A DNA stretch of 64,000 bases from the NCBI GenBank assembly GCA_022450045.1, contig JAKURD010000009.1, forward strand, positions 1 through 64,000. Direction: 5' to 3'. Shown in pieces: positions 27,521-36,536 of this stretch. The notes beneath the pieces were generated by a model. It was not told the origin of the DNA, made no database searches, and saw only the letters and a program-made list of their open reading frames with translations. The position numbers and the translations under genes were made by a program. Position 1 is the stretch's first letter. The number at the start of each line of letters is the position of its first letter. Source of the DNA: Gracilimonas sp. GTDB taxonomy: Bacteria > Bacteroidota > Rhodothermia > Balneolales > Balneolaceae.

Positions 27521-30400
27521 TTACTGCTCTCCCTCTCCGGATGTATTTCCTTCCTCATATTCGGAAATAATATCACCCTTTTCGGTTACAGCGATCACTT
27601 CATATCCTAAAGCCTCAAGATTTTCACGATGTGATTCTGCATCACCAACCACCAGGATATAAAACCCTTCGGGTTGCAGATGTTTTTTCGCAAGATCGTT
27701 GATCTCTTCCTGTGAAATGGTTTGGATGATATAGGCTTGCTCATCTACAAAAGACTCATCCAGGTCATAGCGAATGATCTGGCGCAAGAATCCTGCTTTT
27801 TGATAGGGAGCTTCGTACTCACGGGCATCACGTTGTCCGATGGAATTTCGCATGAACTCCAACTCTTCTTCCGTGATACCGCCTTCACGATACTCGGTGA
27901 TCTCTTTCATGAACTCGTACACCGCACTGTCGGTTGCAGCAGCTTTAATTCCGGCAGCAGCTGTAAAAGGACCGGGTTCGTCTGAAGCAGTAAAATAGGT
28001 ACGGGCACCATAGGTCCAGCCTTTATCTTCCCGAAGGTTCAGATTGATACGACTGTTAAAAGCACCACCAAGAACATAATTCATCAGTCCGGTTTTGTAA
28101 TATTCACCGGTAGCATCAAAAGTCAGGTCGGTCATGTATCCAATTCGGATCTGAGACTGGGGAGCTCCTTTTTTATCTACCAGATAGATCTTGGTGTTTT
28201 CTGCAGGTTCAACCTCAGGAAGATCAGGAACTTCCGCATCTTTAGGCTCCCATTCCCTCAGAAAATCCAGTTTTGAAAGGATCTCATCCTCTTCGATATC
28301 ACCAACAATGACCAGCTCAGAAAGCTGAGGATCATAATATTTCTCATAAAATGTTTTCACATCATCTAATGAAATACGCTCTATTGTTTCTTCAAGTCCG
28401 CTTGAGGAAACAGAATAGATGTGTTCGTCACCATAGAGCAAACGATTATACACCATACCAGCTACAGAAGCGGGATTCTGATAGCTTGAGCGCAATCCCT
28501 CCAGCTGCTGCATTTTAACGCGGGAAAAATCACTCTCATCAAAACCGGGACGCATCATAATCTCCTCGGCCAATTCCAGTGTTCGGTCAAGATTCTTCTT
28601 CAGCGTGCTGATGTACACCGTGGTGGAAGAATTTCCCGATGAAACACGCACGGTACTCGCTGTTTTACGCAGCTCTTCCTGAATCTCCTCAGCGGTATAA
28701 TTTTCTGTAGATTCATTAAGCATAGAAGCGGTCAGTGAAGCCAAGCCTGCTTTATCGGGTTCATACGCATTCATGCGGTGCCCACCCTGTATAGATAGCT
28801 GAAGGGTAACGATAGGGATTTCATTGTAGTTCGTCCCAATCACTTCTATACCATTGTTGAAGCTATCCTTCCAGAATTCAGGAACCTGAACAAGTGGTGC
28901 CGTTTTAGGCTCCGGTTTTTCACTGCGGTCAAAATCATCTCCGGTTGGTCGTTCATATTGCAATCCGGTATAATCTGCTTGCGGATATGGATTCTCTCCT
29001 TCCGTTGGAGGGGTATAACTATCCGGTTTAGCAGGCTCAGTATCTTCATTTGGAAGCACACTTTGCACAACAGCCGGCTGCTGATACACGTATTTATTGA
29101 ATACACGCATAATATCCTCTTTAGTCACATCAAGGTAGCGCTGCAAATCACTTTCAATAAAATTGGCACTTTCTGCAAAGATCTCGTAGCTGGCAAGCTG
29201 TGAAACTTTCCCGCTTACGTTTGCCAAACGGTTAATAAAGCTTGATTCATAAGATGCTTTGATTTTCATCAAATCTTCGTCTGAAACGCCATCCTCTGCA
29301 AATTGTTCAAGGATCCCTCGCATTTCAGTTTCAAAACCTGCCAGCGTTTGTCCTGGATATGGCAATACGAACATGGAAAATTCACCCGCAAGCTCACTGG
29401 ATGAATTACCCGCAAACGCCTGAATGGCTTTTTGAGTTTGTACAAATTTTTGGAAAAAATAAGAACTTCTACCTGTTCCCAGGATCTGGGCAAGGAAGTC
29501 CAGAGGAGCCTCGTCCTCATGAAAGCGGGGAACGGTCGGGTAGGTAAAGATAAGCGCCGGAAAACGAATGTTGTTATCTACATAAGACACATACCTATCT
29601 TCTTCTATAGTTACCGGCTCAAGCTCCATTTCTTCCACTTCCGGCCCACTTGGGATCACTCCGAAATACTTTTCAACCAATGCCACTACTTCTTCCGGAT
29701 TGACATCTCCGCCAACGGTCAGAACTGCATTATTGGGACCATACCAGCGTAGAAAGAAGTTTTTCAGGTCCTCGAGGTTAGCGCGATCAAGGTCTTCCAG
29801 CTTCCCGATAGTCAGCCATGAATACGGATGTCCGTATGGGTAAAGCGATGCCGCATTCAGTTCACTGTACAATCCATAGGCACGGTTATCGTAGTTCTGC
29901 TGCTTCTCATTTTTTACGGTTGAGCGCTGTACTTCGAACTTCTGCTGTGTTACAGCCGGAAGGAGAAAGCCCATCCGGTCTGCTTCCAGCCAAAGGGCGA
30001 TCTCAAGCTGGTTACTTGGCAGGGTTTCAAAATAATTGGTACGATCACGATTGGTAGTTCCGTTCAGCGTACCCCCTGATTCAGAAACAATCTTAAAATG
30101 CTCTTCATCGGCTATATTTTCAGAACCCTGAAACATCATGTGCTCGAAAAAATGTGCAAAACCTGATTTTCCAAGTTCCTCACGGGCTGAACCAACGTGA
30201 TAGGTTACATCCACGTGAACCAATGGATCAGAGTCATCCTCATGAATGATGAGGGTCAATCCGTTATCGAGAATATATTTTTCATACGGGATTACTAATT
30301 CGCCGTCACTCTGGGTGACCTTCTCAATGAGTTTTGTTTGCCCGAATCCGATACTCACGAATACTAGGGAAACAAATAACGTCGTTATTATGCGTTTCAT
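27521..30400 (-). CDS. Exported M16 zinc peptidase, two-domain
   Basis: A 959-residue M16-family metallopeptidase made of two homologous halves. I choose the ATG at 30400, giving a signal peptide (MKRIITTLFVSLVFVSIGFG); the frame extends to 30427 with MWVTKFKFL. The first half has the inverted zinc site HFFEH at residues 83-87 and a downstream glutamate region (TVKNEKQQNYDNRAYG). The second half (GGHRMNAYEPDKAGLASLTASMLNES) lacks HxxEH, as is normal for the inactive half. The protein is likely periplasmic and degrades or processes peptides. It is expressed alone, with its own terminator. Confidence 0.95.
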   Translation of the reverse strand: MKRIITTLFVSLVFVSIGFGQTKLIEKVTQSDGELVIPYEKYILDNGLTLIIHEDDSDPLVHVDVTYHVGSAREELGKSGFAHFFEHMMFQGSENIADEEHFKIVSESGGTLNGTTNRDRTNYFETLPSNQLEIALWLEADRMGFLLPAVTQQKFEVQRSTVKNEKQQNYDNRAYGLYSELNAASLYPYGHPYSWLTIGKLEDLDRANLEDLKNFFLRWYGPNNAVLTVGGDVNPEEVVALVEKYFGVIPSGPEVEEMELEPVTIEEDRYVSYVDNNIRFPALIFTYPTVPRFHEDEAPLDFLAQILGTGRSSYFFQKFVQTQKAIQAFAGNSSSELAGEFSMFVLPYPGQTLAGFETEMRGILEQFAEDGVSDEDLMKIKASYESSFINRLANVSGKVSQLASYEIFAESANFIESDLQRYLDVTKEDIMRVFNKYVYQQPAVVQSVLPNEDTEPAKPDSYTPPTEGENPYPQADYTGLQYERPTGDDFDRSEKPEPKTAPLVQVPEFWKDSFNNGIEVIGTNYNEIPIVTLQLSIQGGHRMNAYEPDKAGLASLTASMLNESTENYTAEEIQEELRKTASTVRVSSGNSSTTVYISTLKKNLDRTLELAEEIMMRPGFDESDFSRVKMQQLEGLRSSYQNPASVAGMVYNRLLYGDEHIYSVSSSGLEETIERISLDDVKTFYEKYYDPQLSELVIVGDIEEDEILSKLDFLREWEPKDAEVPDLPEVEPAENTKIYLVDKKGAPQSQIRIGYMTDLTFDATGEYYKTGLMNYVLGGAFNSRINLNLREDKGWTYGARTYFTASDEPGPFTAAAGIKAAATDSAVYEFMKEITEYREGGITEEELEFMRNSIGQRDAREYEAPYQKAGFLRQIIRYDLDESFVDEQAYIIQTISQEEINDLAKKHLQPEGFYILVVGDAESHRENLEALGYEVIAVTEKGDIISEYEEGNTSGEGEQ

Positions 30401-30657
30401 AAGAAATTTAAATTTTGTGACCCACAATGTGCCACCATTAAGATTTATAGCAAAAGAATGGATTGCCTAAAGATCACAGATATCTACTTGTTTTACCTGT
30501 AAAAGGCAACTCCCTGAACTATGTTATTAGTATAAATGTAAAAAAGTTTTAGAGAAATATTCATTATTAATATTATTAAGTTTTCGGGCAAAACATGAGG
30601 TTTTAAATGAACTGATGAGAGTATATTTATTGTTGTAATTTCCTGATACAGAAATAT

Positions 30658-31497
30658 TTGAACATTTTGAAAGATTTTAACCCTTTTATTTCAGATTTGA
30701 CAAAAGCCCATCAGAACGTTTCCGAATGTCCGCCCCCGGAAATGGTCATTACTTTTTTTAATGATCTGCTGGGGCTATTATTCCCCGAATTTGCCTTCAA
30801 CCGTTTTACGAATGAAGGGGCTATACAGAAACAACTGGGGCACTGCAAAACAAAACTTCGAACCATTCTTGATGATAACAAAGGGTGTGTTAAAAATGGT
30901 ATAAGCGGATTGGAAGATAGTTTCTTTGAACAACTTCCTTACATTCGGGAGCTGCTTCTGCAAGATATTGATGCGATTTTTGACGGAGATCCGGCGGCTA
31001 AAAGTAAAGCTGAAGTCATTCGCACATATCCCGGATTTTATGCCATGGCGGCACACCGTATTGCTCACGAACTGCTGAATCTTCGTGTAAACGTTATTCC
31101 CCGCATTATTTCGGAATATGCCCACCGGCAAACGGGCATTGATATCCACCCAGGAGCCGAGATCGGAGATCACTTTTGCATAGATCACGGAACCGGTGTG
31201 GTGATCGGCGAAACCGCTAAAATAGGTTCGCATATAAAGCTTTATCAGGGGGTAACTTTAGGCGGATTGAGTGTAAATAAAGAAGACGCCCGTAAGAAAA
31301 GGCACCCCACTATTGAGGATAACGTGGTGATCTACGCCGGGGCAACTATTTTGGGAGGAGATACGGTGATCGGCAAAGGCAGTATTATTGGTGGAAACGT
31401 GTGGCTCACCAAAAGTGTACCTGCTAATTCAAAAATCTATTATCAGGCAAAAATGTCGAATTCTAAAGGTGAAACGGATACGATCATTTTTAAATAA
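30658..31497 (+). CDS. cysE: Serine O-acetyltransferase
   Basis: Acetylates serine to O-acetylserine, the substrate of the next gene. The N-terminal helical domain (residues 1-150) is followed by the left-handed beta-helix with IHPGAEIGDHFCIDHGTGVVIGE, GVTLGGLSV and RHPTIEDNVVIYAGATILGG. The start is a TTG (30658) without a clear Shine-Dalgarno sequence, so it could be a nearby codon. The gene and cysM are 29 bases apart and form an operon for cysteine synthesis. Confidence 0.95.
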   Translation: MNILKDFNPFISDLTKAHQNVSECPPPEMVITFFNDLLGLLFPEFAFNRFTNEGAIQKQLGHCKTKLRTILDDNKGCVKNGISGLEDSFFEQLPYIRELLLQDIDAIFDGDPAAKSKAEVIRTYPGFYAMAAHRIAHELLNLRVNVIPRIISEYAHRQTGIDIHPGAEIGDHFCIDHGTGVVIGETAKIGSHIKLYQGVTLGGLSVNKEDARKKRHPTIEDNVVIYAGATILGGDTVIGKGSIIGGNVWLTKSVPANSKIYYQAKMSNSKGETDTIIFK

Positions 31498-31526
31498 AAG
31501 AATAATTTTTATGTAACACTCATACC

Positions 31527-32408
31527 ATGAAGATAGAGAAGCTCATTGGAAACACCCCGCTTATTGAATTACAGAACATCCCACCCAATAAGGCGGTAAC
31601 TATCTATTGTAAGCTGGAAGGACAAAATCCTGGTGGCAGTGTAAAAGACCGGGCGGCTTTAGGTATGATTAACGGAGCACTGAAACGCGGAGATATTAAG
31701 CCGGGGGATACTTTGGTGGAAGCCACCAGCGGAAATACGGGCATTGCCCTCGCCATGATCGCCGCCATAAAGGGCCTCAACATCAAGCTTCTGATGCCGG
31801 AAAGTGCCACTGAAGAACGCATCAAATCCATGAAGGCGTTTGGAGCCGAAGTCATCCTAACCCCGGGGGAAAAGACCATTGAGTATTCCCGGCAACTGGC
31901 TCAGGAAATGGCTGATGATCACGGATATTTCCAGCTCAATCAATTTGCCAATCCCGATAACTACAAAATGCACGAACGTACCACCGGCCCTGAGATCTGG
32001 AGAGATACCAACGGAAAGGTCACGCATTTTGTATCGGCTATGGGAACCACAGGAACTATTATGGGTGTATCCCGCTATTTGAAATCTCAAAATCCTGAAA
32101 TACAGATCGTTGGAACTCAACCCACGGACGGTTCTTCCATTCCGGGCATTCGAAGATGGTCGCCCGAATACTTGCCCAAGATCTTTGAAGCCGATCGCGT
32201 TGACCGTACCATTGATGTAAGTGAAAAGGAAGCCACTGAAATGGCCCAAAGAATGGCAACTGAAGAAGGTATTTTTGCGGGAATGAGTAGTGGCGGGGCG
32301 TTAGCAGCAGCCTTAAAAGTAGCGAAAGAGCTCGACGCAGGAGTAATTGTTTGCATCACCTGCGACCGCGGTGACCGATATCTGAGTTCGGCATTATTTG
32401 ACCAGTAA
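31527..32408 (+). CDS. cysM: Cysteine synthase (CysM-like)
   Basis: PLP enzyme that converts O-acetylserine and sulfide (or thiosulfate) to cysteine. The N terminus has IGNTPLIEL and the PLP lysine in GGSVKDRAA, then EATSGNTGIALA, the phosphate loop SAMGTTGTIMG and the GMSSGGALAAAL region. The length of 293 residues fits CysM better than CysK (about 315). A bidirectional hairpin terminator follows immediately. It is co-transcribed with cysE. Confidence 0.95.
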   Translation: MKIEKLIGNTPLIELQNIPPNKAVTIYCKLEGQNPGGSVKDRAALGMINGALKRGDIKPGDTLVEATSGNTGIALAMIAAIKGLNIKLLMPESATEERIKSMKAFGAEVILTPGEKTIEYSRQLAQEMADDHGYFQLNQFANPDNYKMHERTTGPEIWRDTNGKVTHFVSAMGTTGTIMGVSRYLKSQNPEIQIVGTQPTDGSSIPGIRRWSPEYLPKIFEADRVDRTIDVSEKEATEMAQRMATEEGIFAGMSSGGALAAALKVAKELDAGVIVCITCDRGDRYLSSALFDQ

Positions 32409-32420
32409 GTTGAAAATAAA

Positions 32421-32449
32421 AAAGCCTCGTATGCTTCATACAAGGCTTT
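32421..32449. terminator. Bidirectional hairpin terminator
   Basis: AAAGCCTCGTATG and CATACAAGGCTTT arms form a 13-base stem with one mismatch and a three-base loop. It lies between convergent cysM and the lipoprotein gene, with an A run on one side and T-rich sequence on the other. Confidence 0.8.
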
Positions 32450-32470
32450 GGTTTCTTCCATCAATTAGGG

Positions 32471-33448
32471 TCAGTAGCTCTCAAGCAAGGATGTGGCATC
32501 GGTACCAAAGTCAACCAGCTCCATAGTAGAACTTTCCCTTTCCTCTTCTTCAGCATATTCATACTTCACGATGGCACCGGGAATCTCATCTGCAGAAACT
32601 CTCCACATCCTCAGCGAAATGCCGGGAGCAACTCCAAAGTTCAGCAGGTCTGCCGTAAAAGTTCTTGCAGGTACGCTGACAGAAACGGAGCGCTCAGAAA
32701 GTGCACCTTCCATTGATTCTTGTGTTAGTTTTTGAGGGGTGTTATACCATCCCTCTGATACCGGTTTTTCCTGCGCTTCATTCTCTCCGATCTTCTCACG
32801 CATTCTTACGATTGCCTCACGCCCTTCAGAAAACAATATTTCTGCAATATAGCGTTCTTCACTATCATCAGAATCACCTTTTAAAATAATCTGCCACCAT
32901 TCCTGTCCGTTATCCAGTTTTTTCAGCAGTGCCTTTCGCATGTAAGATTCCCCGGAATCATCAGTTCGCCACTCAGTCCATCCGCCTTCGGGATAATCTT
33001 CAAGTTCCAGCTGATATCCATATCCCGTAAAAAGATAATTAAACATCATCGGGTACATATTCATGGCCCCAAAATTAATCCCGGTAAAACTAATCGCTCC
33101 GATCTCTACCTCGTTGGTGAGTCTTGCCGTTATGGTTGATCCATTATCTTTAGGCATCGTGATCACCAGGTTATTTGGCATGTAATTGTCAGCCAGTACG
33201 GTAATATTATGGATACCCACAGTTCCGAACCGGATGGTCGTCATTCCCGATTCATCAGTAGAACTTTTTCTTCCGTTTGAAGCTTCCACCTGCGCCCCCT
33301 GAATTGGATCTCCATTTACATCGAGTACTTCTATTTGCACCGAATTAATGGGAACCCTGTTTAACATATTGGCTCCCGGCATGGCACAGCCTGTAACTAA
33401 TAGTGTGGTCATTAGCGACACTATCCCTAACTTTTTTCTAATCATCAT
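32471..33448 (-). CDS. Lipoprotein with Ig-like N-terminal domain, unknown function
   Basis: A 325-residue lipoprotein whose signal ends in LLVTGCAMPG. Residues about 35-115 resemble a carboxypeptidase-regulatory/Ig-like beta-sandwich (VQIEVLDVNGDPIQGAQVEASNG then GIHNITVLADNY). The remainder (WRTDDSGESYMRKALLKKLDNGQEWWQI) is unrecognised. Outer membrane or periplasmic anchoring is likely. It ends convergent with cysM and is the only gene of its unit visible. Confidence 0.8.
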   Translation of the reverse strand: MMIRKKLGIVSLMTTLLVTGCAMPGANMLNRVPINSVQIEVLDVNGDPIQGAQVEASNGRKSSTDESGMTTIRFGTVGIHNITVLADNYMPNNLVITMPKDNGSTITARLTNEVEIGAISFTGINFGAMNMYPMMFNYLFTGYGYQLELEDYPEGGWTEWRTDDSGESYMRKALLKKLDNGQEWWQIILKGDSDDSEERYIAEILFSEGREAIVRMREKIGENEAQEKPVSEGWYNTPQKLTQESMEGALSERSVSVSVPARTFTADLLNFGVAPGISLRMWRVSADEIPGAIVKYEYAEEEERESSTMELVDFGTDATSLLESY

Positions 33449-33583
33449 TCTTCTTCTGTTGGTTGATCTTTTTTTGAGCTTCTGCTTACTGTTACCTACG
33501 AAAAGAAGATGTTTTTTAGCTCAGGAAGTAATTTAAAATTTCAAGATTTCAACCCATGTATTCGAAGTAAAGATCTAAATCAT

Positions 33584-33623
33584 AAAAAAAAAGCCACTCC
33601 CATAAGTTATGGGAGTGGCTTTG
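33584..33623 (-). terminator. Intrinsic terminator of secG
   Basis: A near-perfect inverted repeat of AAAGCCACTCCCAT with its complement forms a very stable stem, and on the minus strand it runs into the complement of the A run at 33584-33592, giving a T run. It lies just past the secG stop. Confidence 0.9.
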
Positions 33624-33644
33624 AATTTCTGGAGGTGAAACTAC

Positions 33645-34010
33645 TTAATTTTCGTTTTCTTCACTTGAGTTATCCTCTTGCTGAGGAATAGCCGGGACTG
33701 TTTCTGAAGGAACCTCGATTGGAGCATTCATTCCGGGCGAGCCTTCTTGTAAGATACTTCGGTTTGTCTCCCCTCTGTCGATGGCAAAGTTGGCCAACAC
33801 ACACAAGGTTAAGAAAATAGCAGCAAGAATTGACGTTGATTTTGAAAGTAAGTCTGCTGTTCGGCGAGCACCAAGTCCGCCACCGCCACCGATGGCACCT
33901 GCTCCTCCCATCCCGGAAATTCCTTGCCCCTGTCCCGGCTGCAGTAAAACAACCACGATCAACAGGAAGCATATAACAGCAATAACTCCTACAATAATAT
34001 TATAAAGCAT
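33645..34010 (-). CDS. secG: Preprotein translocase subunit SecG
   Basis: A 121-residue membrane subunit that, with SecY and SecE, forms the SecA-driven channel. The first helix (IIVGVIAVICFLLIVVVLLQPG) is followed by the glycine-rich loop GQGISGMGGAGAIGGGGGLGARRTADLLSKST and a second helix (ILAAIFLTLCVLANFAI). The C-terminal tail is acidic and longer than in E. coli SecG. The gene is convergent to none but close to the divergent MscS gene, with a strong terminator. Confidence 0.95.
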   Translation of the reverse strand: MLYNIIVGVIAVICFLLIVVVLLQPGQGQGISGMGGAGAIGGGGGLGARRTADLLSKSTSILAAIFLTLCVLANFAIDRGETNRSILQEGSPGMNAPIEVPSETVPAIPQQEDNSSEENEN

Positions 34011-34109
34011 GTAATTAATTTCTTAATCTTTTAGAAGGGTGAAAAGATACCCAATTTTGCATACTATCCCAAGCATTAGCTACTCAAAAAAATTAATTAA
34101 ATTCCACGA

Positions 34110-35033
34110 ATGGAAGAGTTCATAAATGACATCACTGATTTTATAACAAGCTCCCCAAGTCTCGCCGTGCAAATAGCCGAGACTCTGGCCATTATTCTGG
34201 TTCTCTGGGGAATCCGGATCTTTGCTGTTCGGCTTTTGCAAAGAAATGTAGAAACCAAAAAGACTGTTTATAAGTGGCGTAAGAACATTACTTATATCAC
34301 TTTTTTTATAGGGGTACTGATCTTGGGGCAGGTCTGGTTTGCAGCTCTTGGGCAACTCGGAACTTTTTTAGGGCTTCTTTCAGCCGGTATTGCCATCGCC
34401 CTGAAAGACCCTGTTACTGATATCGCAGCATGGCTATTTCTGATATGGAGAAAACCATTTGACATCGGCGATCGCGTACAAGTTGGGAATTCAAAAGGAG
34501 ATGTGATCGATATTCGTGTGTTCAAATTTACGATTCTGGAAATAGGAAACTGGGTGGATGCCGATCAGAGTACAGGAAGAGTGATCCATATCCCCAACCA
34601 TAAGGTATTTACCGATGATCTCGCCAATTATACCAGCGATTTTGAGTTTATCTGGAATGAAATGGGAGTGCTGGTCACCTTTGAAAGTGACTGGAAGAAA
34701 GCGAAAAAGATCTTGCAGGAAGTAGTAGAAGAAAACATGCAGGAATTTGTGGAACAGGCAAAGGAAGAAGTCAAAAAAGCCGAGAAATCGTATCTGATCC
34801 AATATCGGTATTTAACCCCAATCGTATATACAAGCGTTAAAGATAGCGGCATCAATCTTTCCATCCGGTATCTCTCAGATCCTCGAAAGCGCCGGGGGAT
34901 TTCACAATCTATTTGGGAGGCGGTCTTGGATCGTTTTGCCGAACATGATGATATTGATTTTGCATACCCAACCATTCGTTACTACGACAACCCTTCGGAA
35001 GGCAAGCCGGGAACCATCCCCAAAGGGAATTAG
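34110..35033 (+). CDS. MscS-family mechanosensitive ion channel
   Basis: A 307-residue small-conductance mechanosensitive channel that opens on membrane tension. Two transmembrane helices precede the pore-lining TM3 (FLGLLSAGIAIALKDPVTDIAAWLFLIWRKPFDIGDRVQVG), then the beta-domain (GDVIDIRVFKFTILEIG) with the short cytoplasmic part. TM3 carries the usual small-residue packing. It is monocistronic and divergent from secG. Confidence 0.93.
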   Translation: MEEFINDITDFITSSPSLAVQIAETLAIILVLWGIRIFAVRLLQRNVETKKTVYKWRKNITYITFFIGVLILGQVWFAALGQLGTFLGLLSAGIAIALKDPVTDIAAWLFLIWRKPFDIGDRVQVGNSKGDVIDIRVFKFTILEIGNWVDADQSTGRVIHIPNHKVFTDDLANYTSDFEFIWNEMGVLVTFESDWKKAKKILQEVVEENMQEFVEQAKEEVKKAEKSYLIQYRYLTPIVYTSVKDSGINLSIRYLSDPRKRRGISQSIWEAVLDRFAEHDDIDFAYPTIRYYDNPSEGKPGTIPKGN

Positions 35034-35044
35034 AAATTTTGGCT

Positions 35045-35082
35045 TATGAATGTTGAATTTATAACTCAATTCAACATTCATA
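35045..35082. repeat. Perfect 15-bp palindrome between convergent genes
   Basis: TATGAATGTTGAATT at 35045-35059 is repeated as its exact complement at 35068-35082, with an eight-base loop. It lies between convergent MscS and SRAP genes, and similar AT-rich GAATGTTGAATTT-like words occur near 37500-37560, 43865-43975 and 46362-46481. No T run follows, so it may be a repeat or attenuator rather than a normal terminator. Confidence 0.6.
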
Positions 35083-35100
35083 GTTTAGCATTCCCAATTT

Positions 35101-35760
35101 CTAATCTTCCTCATCCCCGTCATAGTTTCGAAGTTTAGGAATGGGCTGAATGAGTTCCTTTGAATTATTGGATGGATCGTTCACCAGCTCCGGCACCCGG
35201 AAAACAGACATATTTGGTAATAAGTGATTTCCTGAGAAACCATTTTTTATCATATCCGCCATTCCCCCGCTCAGCCACTTTTCAAATTCTTTCGGATCCA
35301 GGATCACCGGCATTCGATCGTTAAGCGGCTCTACGAGAGCATTGGCCTCCATCGTTAAAACTGCAAAACTGTCATTTTGAGCATTCCATAACCCGGCCAA
35401 CCCCAAAACGTCCTGAGTTATCACCCTCAAATAAAAAGGAAGTGGATCGTTTACCGTTTCTTTCCATTTATAAAAACCAGAAGCAGGAATGATGCAAGGT
35501 TTAAAATCCTTCAGAGAAATTTTAGCATCTTCTTTGGTAAATGCTTCATATTCTAATTCATAAATATTTTCATCTGAATCTTTCGAGTCTAATCCCCAGG
35601 TGGAAGTTACCATTTGACGTTTATCCCCCTTAATGATTACAGGCATGGTATGGCCCGGCATCGCATTGTAGTTTGGTTCGTACATAATTTCAGAATTGGA
35701 GCTTACACCAAACACTTCTTCAATAGAATATTTATCGGTCTCTAAAACGTATCGCTTCAT
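35101..35760 (-). CDS. SRAP/HMCES-like protein lacking all catalytic residues
   Basis: SRAP proteins (YedK, HMCES) covalently trap abasic sites in single-stranded DNA through Cys2. The fold signature is kept here: YEPNYNAMPG, PCIIPASGFYKW and EPLNDRMPVILDPKEFEKWL. However, the catalytic set is gone. The start is MKRY instead of MCGRY (no Cys2). The NARxET motif is replaced by a YELEYEAF segment at 67-74. The Glu of FYEW is Lys98. The active-site His (xIHDR) is Asn147. Length of 219 residues is normal and the frame is intact. I read this as an abasic-site-binding pseudoenzyme or a repurposed fold, not decay. It is preceded by the palindrome. Confidence 0.85.
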   Translation of the reverse strand: MKRYVLETDKYSIEEVFGVSSNSEIMYEPNYNAMPGHTMPVIIKGDKRQMVTSTWGLDSKDSDENIYELEYEAFTKEDAKISLKDFKPCIIPASGFYKWKETVNDPLPFYLRVITQDVLGLAGLWNAQNDSFAVLTMEANALVEPLNDRMPVILDPKEFEKWLSGGMADMIKNGFSGNHLLPNMSVFRVPELVNDPSNNSKELIQPIPKLRNYDGDEED

Positions 35761-35839
35761 AGGGTTTCATTTGGTTGATTTACAAGGTTAACGTAAAAAG
35801 TCTGAGGTATTGTTCAGTTTTCTGAAATCTAAAAAGCAG

Positions 35840-35941
35840 TTTCACAGAGATCACAGAGTAGGCGCAAGGAACGCAAAGTTTATTCTTTATACACTTAAAC
35901 CTTAGCGCTTTCTGCGTGTGCTTGGCGTTGTCTGCGTGAAG
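35840..35941. repeat. Left hairpin repeat flanking the GxxExxY gene
   Basis: A roughly 100-base unit whose two halves form an imperfect hairpin (TTCACAGAGA, AGGCGCAAGGAACGCAAAG against CTTGGCGTTGTCTGCGTGAA). It matches the unit at 36362-36474 in the same direction. It ends three bases before the stop codon of the GxxExxY gene. Confidence 0.75.
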
Positions 35942-35943
35942 CA

Positions 35944-36321
35944 TTACAACCCATTTACCATTCGATGTACCCCATCCCTCAATAGCTTTTCATTGAAATT
36001 AATCAACAAACCTAACTTCTTGTCTGATAACCTTAGGTAAGTAAGCAATTGAGCATAATGAACAGGGGCCAATCTCTCCACCGATTTCAACTCCACAATC
36101 ACTTTATCCTCAACTAATAAGTCTAAACGATAAGCTGTCTCAAACTCATTTCCTTTGTAGGATAAAGGCATTGGCAGCTGCCTTTTTACATTCAACCTTT
36201 TAGCCTCAAGTTCATGGAACAGTAATTCTTCATAAACAGACTCCAGCAGTCCCGGCCCAAGATCTTTGTGAATTTCTATACATGCCCCTATAATGACATT
36301 GGATATTGTATTTTCTCTCAT
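35944..36321 (-). CDS. GxxExxY protein, PD-(D/E)XK nuclease-like
   Basis: A 125-residue protein of the GxxExxY family, which belongs to the PD-(D/E)XK nuclease superfamily. The signature is GPGLLESVYEELL; the nuclease-like core is YRLDLLVEDKVIVELKSVERL (Asp, then Glu-x-Lys) with a following HYAQLLTYL helix. The length is usual for the family, whose function is not known. The gene is bracketed by two copies of a hairpin repeat, forming a cassette of about 640 bases. Confidence 0.9.
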   Translation of the reverse strand: MRENTISNVIIGACIEIHKDLGPGLLESVYEELLFHELEAKRLNVKRQLPMPLSYKGNEFETAYRLDLLVEDKVIVELKSVERLAPVHYAQLLTYLRLSDKKLGLLINFNEKLLRDGVHRMVNGL

Positions 36322-36361
36322 TCCATATTTAAGTGGAATTTTATAAGTAAGTCAAGCAGCT

Positions 36362-36474
36362 TTTCTCACGCAGAGGTCGCTGAGAAGGCGCAAAGGGATC
36401 ATTGCTTCATTTATTATAAGAAAAACTCAGCGCACTCTGCGTATCCTTGGCGTTCTCCGTTTGAACCACCTGTG
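36362..36474. repeat. Right hairpin repeat flanking the GxxExxY gene
   Basis: Direct counterpart of the left unit, with TCTCACGCAGAGGTCGCTGA and AGGCGCAAAGGG at its start and CAGCGCACTCTGCGTATCCTTGGCGTT-like sequence, then GTTTGAA, at its end (written here in pieces). The halves again form an imperfect hairpin. It begins about 40 bases upstream of the gene's start codon. Confidence 0.75.
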
Positions 36475-36536
36475 TAAAAACCCTCCAAGAAATAAAATTT
36501 TATTACATTCCTCCCAAATCAAATCCACTCTTCATA

